Part shown: piece by piece, positions 60,835-64,000 of the stretch
How positions within the stretch are numbered: position 1 is the stretch's first letter
Layout: the number at the start of each line of letters is the position of its first letter
Made by a program: the position numbers and the translations under genes
NCBI GenBank assembly: GCA_964467315.1
Contig: CAYXSA010000001.1
Coordinates: forward strand, 110,877 to 174,876
From: JAAFIM01 sp964467315
GTDB taxonomy: Bacteria; Bacteroidota; Bacteroidia; Chitinophagales; Saprospiraceae
Direction of reading: 5' to 3'
DNA length: 64,000 bases
Notes under the pieces: model-generated
Seen by the model: the letters and a program-made list of their open reading frames with translations, nothing else
What the model was told of the DNA's origin: nothing
Databases searched by the model: none

Positions 60835-61290
60835 ATGGCTATTATTTACAGGCTATTTTTACTATTTTTTTGCTTGCATCTGGGTTTGAATGGCGCTGTG
60901 GCGCAAGTAGAAATCGACGGAAGGGACATCACGGGGCGTTGGAAAACGATTGACGACAACACGGGAAAGGTCAAATCCATCGTGCGCATCTACCAAGAAA
61001 ACGGCAAGTATTTTGGCAAAATCGAGCAGATTTTCCGCGAACCGCAGGAAGACCAAGACCCTGTTTGCACGCCTTGCACGGATTACCGCAAAAATCAACG
61101 CGTCATTGGGCTGGTCGTCTTGAGAAATATGGTCAAATACGAGACAAAATACGCCGATGGCGATGTGCTCGACCCCGAAAAAGGCGATATTTATAGCTGT
61201 ACCGTTTGGCTCGACGGCTCGCACGTCCTGAAGGTGCGCGGTTGGTGGGGTATGTTTTATCGTACCCAAACATGGATACGCACGGAGTAA
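60835..61290 (+). CDS. DUF2147 family exported protein
   Basis: 151 residues from ATG 60835, signal peptide MAIIYRLFLLFFCLHLGLNG-AVAQ. The mature DUF2147 domain has DITGRWKTIDDNTGKVKSIV near the start, a CTPCTDYRKNQRVIGL loop with two cysteines, GDVLDPEKGDIYSC and the C-terminal LKVRGWWGMFYRTQTWIR. This lipocalin-like family is common in Bacteroidota and Proteobacteria; function unknown. The longer frame from 60811 is not favoured because it spoils the signal peptide. Confidence 0.9.
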   Translation: MAIIYRLFLLFFCLHLGLNGAVAQVEIDGRDITGRWKTIDDNTGKVKSIVRIYQENGKYFGKIEQIFREPQEDQDPVCTPCTDYRKNQRVIGLVVLRNMVKYETKYADGDVLDPEKGDIYSCTVWLDGSHVLKVRGWWGMFYRTQTWIRTE

Positions 61291-61464
61291 TGTCCGCTTT
61301 TTCTTAATGAATTGTTAAAAGAACGTTTTCCAAATAAAATTTTGTTAAAAACCGATATGCGTGTGTAACATTTCTATAAATGCGCTCGTTATAGGCTTAG
61401 TAACAAAATTTAATTTTTAAGCTGTCGCCTCACCAGCATTCAGCCGTCTCATTTAGCGATTATT

Positions 61465-61722
61465 ATGAAGCACATTATTACCCAAAATGACCTATTATTG
61501 TACTTGTATGACGAAGTTTCTTACTTAGAAAAGCTTGCCATCGAGCGCCAGTTGCGCACAGATGAGCGCCTACGCAAGGAGCTGGAGGAACTTTCCGCCT
61601 TACAAATGCAACTCGATAATTTCATGCAGGCGACGGAGGAAGAAATGATGCCCGCCGCTATCAATGTGCAAAACATTTTGCACTACAGCCAGCGCAGCAA
61701 GCAGGCTACAGAATCGTTCTAA
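61465..61722 (+). CDS. small conserved helical protein
   Basis: 85 residues, mostly helical: NDLLLYLYDEVSYLEKLAIE, RQLRTDERLRKELEELSALQ, with a low-complexity C-terminus. The N-terminal half looks like the helical scaffold of zf-HC2 anti-sigma proteins but has no His/Cys zinc site. No membrane segment. Upstream 61291-61464 is AT-rich with a GTGTAACA motif about 100 bp before the start, which might be an alternative-sigma promoter but is unproven. A terminator follows. Confidence 0.7.
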   Translation: MKHIITQNDLLLYLYDEVSYLEKLAIERQLRTDERLRKELEELSALQMQLDNFMQATEEEMMPAAINVQNILHYSQRSKQATESF

Positions 61723-61794
61723 TCGACAAATTTCCGCCAAAAACGGACTTTGTTTTTATAGATACTTAGTAAATTAAAGGGGTTCTAAAAAATT

Positions 61795-61838
61795 GAAAGC
61801 CGTCGACGTTGTCAAGCGTCGCGGCTTTCGCTATTTTT
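61795..61838 (+). terminator. intrinsic terminator after 61465 gene
   Basis: GAAAGCCG-T-CGACG pairs with CGTCG-CGGCTTTC, then GCTATTTTT. Confidence 0.8.
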
Positions 61839-61840
61839 AT

Positions 61841-61932
61841 GCGGCGCAGGGAGCAGGGTCGGGCTATCCGCTATTTAATTTAATAGCACACGCGTGTACG
61901 CGCGCGTGTTGTACCACTTCTATCCCTCAGGC
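61841..61932 (+). repeat. GCGTG interspersed element, copy 27 (left end truncated, overlaps gene end)
   Basis: Keeps GGGAGCAGGGTCGGGCTATC and the end CTATCCCTCAGGC (one change from CCCTCACGC). An ACACGCGTGTACGCGCGCGT module lies inside. The last 13 bp are the 3' end of the minus-strand gene at 61920. Confidence 0.85.
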
Positions 61933-62426
61933 AAGTCGCAAAAACCACCTTTACGAAGCACTTTACCAGTAGAGCGCGAAATAAGAACAAAGCTCTTTTC
62001 GCAGGGGCGTGAATGGAGTTTATAAATCCCTGTTAATGCAAATAAAATTAGATCAGGGGTTATATCATCTGTAGCCTCAACTCGAAATTCCCAGAGCAGA
62101 GAATCTCCATCAGTGGTGTGCGTGTGGGCATTTTCTTTTTGCCAATCCTTGACACGGCGACGCACAGGTTCTCCAAGCAGTTTTTTTATGCTACTGCTGT
62201 CTGCTCCTATCTTTATAAAATCAAAGCGATCAGCCTCGTAAAGATTAGAAACGTTGTCATCAAAAAGCAATCCTGCATAACATAAGGATATATTTAGGAT
62301 TGTGCTTATGGCTGTTAGATATATGGCAGTTTTTAGTGGTTTTTTAATTAAAATCAGCAATAGTGCAACTAATAGCCCATATATACAGGAGGATGCTAGC
62401 GAAATAAAGATACAACTGTACTCCAT
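61920..62426 (-). CDS. small membrane protein with BamE/SmpA-like segment, paralogue A
   Basis: 168 residues. Two N-terminal hydrophobic helices (LASSCIYGLLVALLLILI, TAIYLTAISTILNISLCYAG) anchor it; then FDFIKIGADSSSIKKLLGEP resembles the helix-turn of SmpA/OmlA (BamE-like) domains, and a C-terminal strand region follows (LLWEFRV, SFVLISRSTGKVLRKGGFCD). The last residues LPEG and the stop codon are encoded by the end of an interspersed element. Paralogue of the gene at 62666 (about 60% identical by eye). Function unknown; an immunity-protein role is one possibility given the tandem arrangement. Confidence 0.8.
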   Translation of the reverse strand: MEYSCIFISLASSCIYGLLVALLLILIKKPLKTAIYLTAISTILNISLCYAGLLFDDNVSNLYEADRFDFIKIGADSSSIKKLLGEPVRRRVKDWQKENAHTHTTDGDSLLWEFRVEATDDITPDLILFALTGIYKLHSRPCEKSFVLISRSTGKVLRKGGFCDLPEG

Positions 62427-62437
62427 AAAATTTTGCT

Positions 62438-62475
62438 AAAAGGTTGCTGCCATATCGAAAAGAGCATTCCAGCCG
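62438..62475 (-). pseudogene. remnant of the 3' end of a 63179-type gene
   Basis: On the minus strand this reads NGWNALFDMAATF and stop, matching the C-terminus DGWRALFDMAATF of the gene at 63179. The rest of that gene copy is deleted, leaving flanks that match those at 63177 and 63770. Confidence 0.85.
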
Positions 62476-62562
62476 TTATCAATTTATGTTTTGCCCACAA
62501 TAACGAGAGAAAACCCGCCAAAAGCAAGAAAAATGCGAAAAAATATCTGCGATTTTTTTTTG

Positions 62563-62678
62563 GCGTGCCCCTGCTCCCCGCGCCCTAAACGGGCGCTTAA
62601 AGGTCGCAGGGTCGGGCTATCCGCTCTTATAGCACGCGCGCGTACACGCGCGTGCTATACCGCTCCTATCCCTCACGC
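62563..62678 (+). repeat. GCGTG interspersed element, copy 28 (supplies a gene end)
   Basis: CTGCTCC/GGTCGCAGG first module, CGGGCTATCC core, then TAGCACGCGCGCGTACACGC palindrome. Its CCCTCACGC end encodes, on the minus strand, LREG and stop of the gene at 62666. Confidence 0.93.
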
Positions 62679-63169
62679 AAGTCGCAAAAACCACCTTTAC
62701 GAAAAACTCGACCAGTAGAGCGCGAAATAAGAACAAAGGTTTTATCACAGGGACGAACCCGAAATCTGTTAATACCTGTAAAGAGGAGCAAGAGTGCATC
62801 CAGTGCAGCGTCTTCTTTATCCACTCGAAATTCCCAGAGCAGTGAATCGCTATTTTCGATGTACCCCAATTTTCCTTGTTCCCAGTCTTTAACACGGCGG
62901 CGAATAGGCTCGCCAAGCAGTTGTTTTACGCTGCTGCTATCTGCGTTCATTTCTATAGCATCAAAGCGTTCAACACTATATAAAGCGGAAACATTGTCAC
63001 CAAAAAGTAGCCCTGTGTAGCACAACAGTATATTAAGACTCAAACTAACAGCCGTTATGCTAATAGCTATCTTTACTGCATTTTTTAAATAAAAAAATAA
63101 CACTAAGGCAATGAAAAGTCCATATATAAAAGAAGAAGCCAACGAAACATATATACAGTTGAGGCACAT
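62666..63169 (-). CDS. small membrane protein with BamE/SmpA-like segment, paralogue B
   Basis: 167 residues, same layout as paralogue A: two N-terminal helices (ASSFIYGLFIALVLFFYL), the FDAIEMNADSSSVKQLLGEP segment, and the C-terminal FVLISRSTGRVFRKGGFCDL. Its final codons CGT GAG GGA TAG are the terminal bases of an interspersed element. It starts 9 bp after the stop of the 63179 gene, so the two form an operon read leftwards. Confidence 0.82.
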   Translation of the reverse strand: MCLNCIYVSLASSFIYGLFIALVLFFYLKNAVKIAISITAVSLSLNILLCYTGLLFGDNVSALYSVERFDAIEMNADSSSVKQLLGEPIRRRVKDWEQGKLGYIENSDSLLWEFRVDKEDAALDALLLLFTGINRFRVRPCDKTFVLISRSTGRVFRKGGFCDLREG

Positions 63170-63178
63170 AACGCGTAA

Positions 63179-63721
63179 TTAAAAAGTCGCTGCCATATCA
63201 AAAAGAGCGCGCCACCCATCTCCGCCAGTAGACTCTAACCACGCACGATCTTTCCAACCAGATAAGCGGGGGTCTATAAAAGAAATCGACCATAATATCA
63301 TTTCTGTAGGTGCTAAAAGCAGTTCTAATAGACCAAGAGGCATTTCAGGGCCAACACAAGCAGGAAGCCCACCTGGGTAAACCGTAAGACCTAGACTGCC
63401 TACGATGTTTAAGTCTGACACTTTAAGTACTTGTGTATTAGATATTGAGGTGGCAATCCCATCAATTGGCGAATAAACTTTGCCGCCGATTTCTAAGCGT
63501 AATGCCTCGCCTGAATTTTCGGGCTTGTAAAAAATGTGACTGCCAGACATATTGAAGAGTGTATATCCAACTTCGGCAACCTTGAAAATAGATTGTCCCG
63601 TTTTTTGTTGCACAAGTTTTATGAAAGTTTGTACCTCCTTGCTGGATTTTTGCAGCCGCGTAGCAAAAGCTTGCTTTTGCAGGGCTACATAATCTTGATG
63701 CAGGGCTTTAATTTGCAACAA
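63179..63721 (-). CDS. hypothetical protein behind a poly-C tract
   Basis: 180 residues in the open frame from a TTG at 63721 (MLQIKALHQDYVALQKQAFA). A better start is ATG 63758 (MSTLPPP...), which is joined in frame only if the C tract at 63737-63746 has 9 or 12 rather than 10 C. The N-terminus is a helical segment (about 60 residues), then a strand-rich part (FYKPENSGEALRLEIGGKVY) and a hydrophobic Pro/Gly-rich part (LPACVGPEMPLGLLELLLAP). No family recognised. The operon with the membrane protein B and the tandem remnant recall toxin/immunity arrays, but no catalytic motif is seen. Confidence 0.65.
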   Translation of the reverse strand: MLQIKALHQDYVALQKQAFATRLQKSSKEVQTFIKLVQQKTGQSIFKVAEVGYTLFNMSGSHIFYKPENSGEALRLEIGGKVYSPIDGIATSISNTQVLKVSDLNIVGSLGLTVYPGGLPACVGPEMPLGLLELLLAPTEMILWSISFIDPRLSGWKDRAWLESTGGDGWRALFDMAATF

Positions 63722-63736
63722 AAGATTTTGAATTGT

Positions 63737-63746
63737 GGGGGGGGGG
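63737..63746. repeat. homopolymer tract G10 (C10 on coding strand)
   Basis: Ten G on the plus strand. It lies 9-10 bp inside the ATG 63758 frame. As read, the ATG frame stops after 16 codons; a change of -1 or +2 joins it to the downstream gene. Confidence 0.9.
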
Positions 63747-63857
63747 TAATGTACTCATTGAGGAAAAGGGAGTTTCGATTTATGTTTCGTCCACAATAAC
63801 GGATAGAAATCCGCCAAAAGCAAGAAAAATGCTAAAAAATATCTGCGATTTTTTTTT

Positions 63858-63958
63858 GGCGTGCCCCTGCTCCCCGCGCCCTAAACGGGCGCTTAAAGGT
63901 CGCAGGGTCGGGCTATCCGTTGCAGCGCCTTTGGCGCTTTCACTGCTATCCCTCACGC
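63858..63958 (+). repeat. GCGTG interspersed element, copy 29
   Basis: Same left part as copy 28 including the 80 bp upstream (AAAAAATATCTGCGATTTTT...), but the second module is TTGCAGCGCCTTTGGCGC. The window ends 42 bp after it with no further gene. Confidence 0.94.
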
Positions 63959-64000
63959 TCTTGCTGCTCCGCAGCGCTTTTTCGCATATTTTTCAAAAAT

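Noticed and set aside
61345..61385. GTGTAACA motif as an ECF-sigma promoter for the 61465 gene
   Set aside because: Only half of a plausible promoter is seen; consensus for this organism is unknown.

Overview
The window is a 64-kb chromosomal segment of a Bacteroidota bacterium, most likely of the Cytophagales. Support for this: type IX secretion (T9SS) C-terminal sorting domains, SprB repeats, a TonB-dependent receptor with a carboxypeptidase-regulatory-like plug extension, a CzcA-CzcC fused RND pump, a CrtD-like carotenoid desaturase, DUF2851, and promoters of the TTTG-N20-TAnnTTTG type. I cannot fix the genus.

Layout: 1-5.1 kb carries a class-III aminotransferase cut by the window edge, a CPBP protease, two parS-like sites, cdsA, mtnB and a DUF2851 gene. 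5.5-21.5 kb is a secreted-protein island: a ~2,800-residue M43 protease/SprB/beta-helix protein, followed by a three-fold tandem duplication of its C-terminal module plus a secreted propeller protein. 21.9-39.6 kb holds a flavoprotein oxidase, recX, a DSD1-like PLP enzyme, yceD-rpmF, crtD, half a transketolase, an LRR-HEPN-like protein, a heavy-metal RND efflux system and a zinc-ribbon protein. 39.7-45.4 kb has tRNA-Ala(GGC), a RidA protein, a decayed and an intact toxin-antitoxin module, YkuK, VTT and LUD proteins, a TPR/PD40 protein, and a dense cluster of DnaA boxes that looks like the chromosomal origin (oriC). 45.4-64 kb has a macrodomain protein, a MATE pump, a TonB receptor, an ABC permease, a two-gene Septu-type defence system (ptuA-ptuB), a TPR protein, a membrane subtilase, a LysM protein and a tandemly duplicated pair of small membrane-protein genes behind a poly-C tract.

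The dominant unexplained feature is a dispersed structured element, 29 copies in 64 kb counting degenerate ones, present in both orientations in most intergenic gaps. Its ends are GGGCGTGCCC and CCCTCACGC, which can close a GCGTG/CACGC stem. It has a conserved CGGGCTAT core and several exchangeable GC-rich hairpin modules whose arms differ between copies but stay complementary. Some copies lie inside reading frames: two are in frame in signal-peptide regions and two supply the last codons and stop of a gene. One carries a five-fold 26-bp internal expansion.

Two reading frames look phase-variable. A 7-bp repeat tract controls whether the giant secreted protein gets a signal peptide, and a C10 tract controls the start of the gene at 63.2 kb. 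Coordinates of element copies are read by eye and may be off by a few bases.
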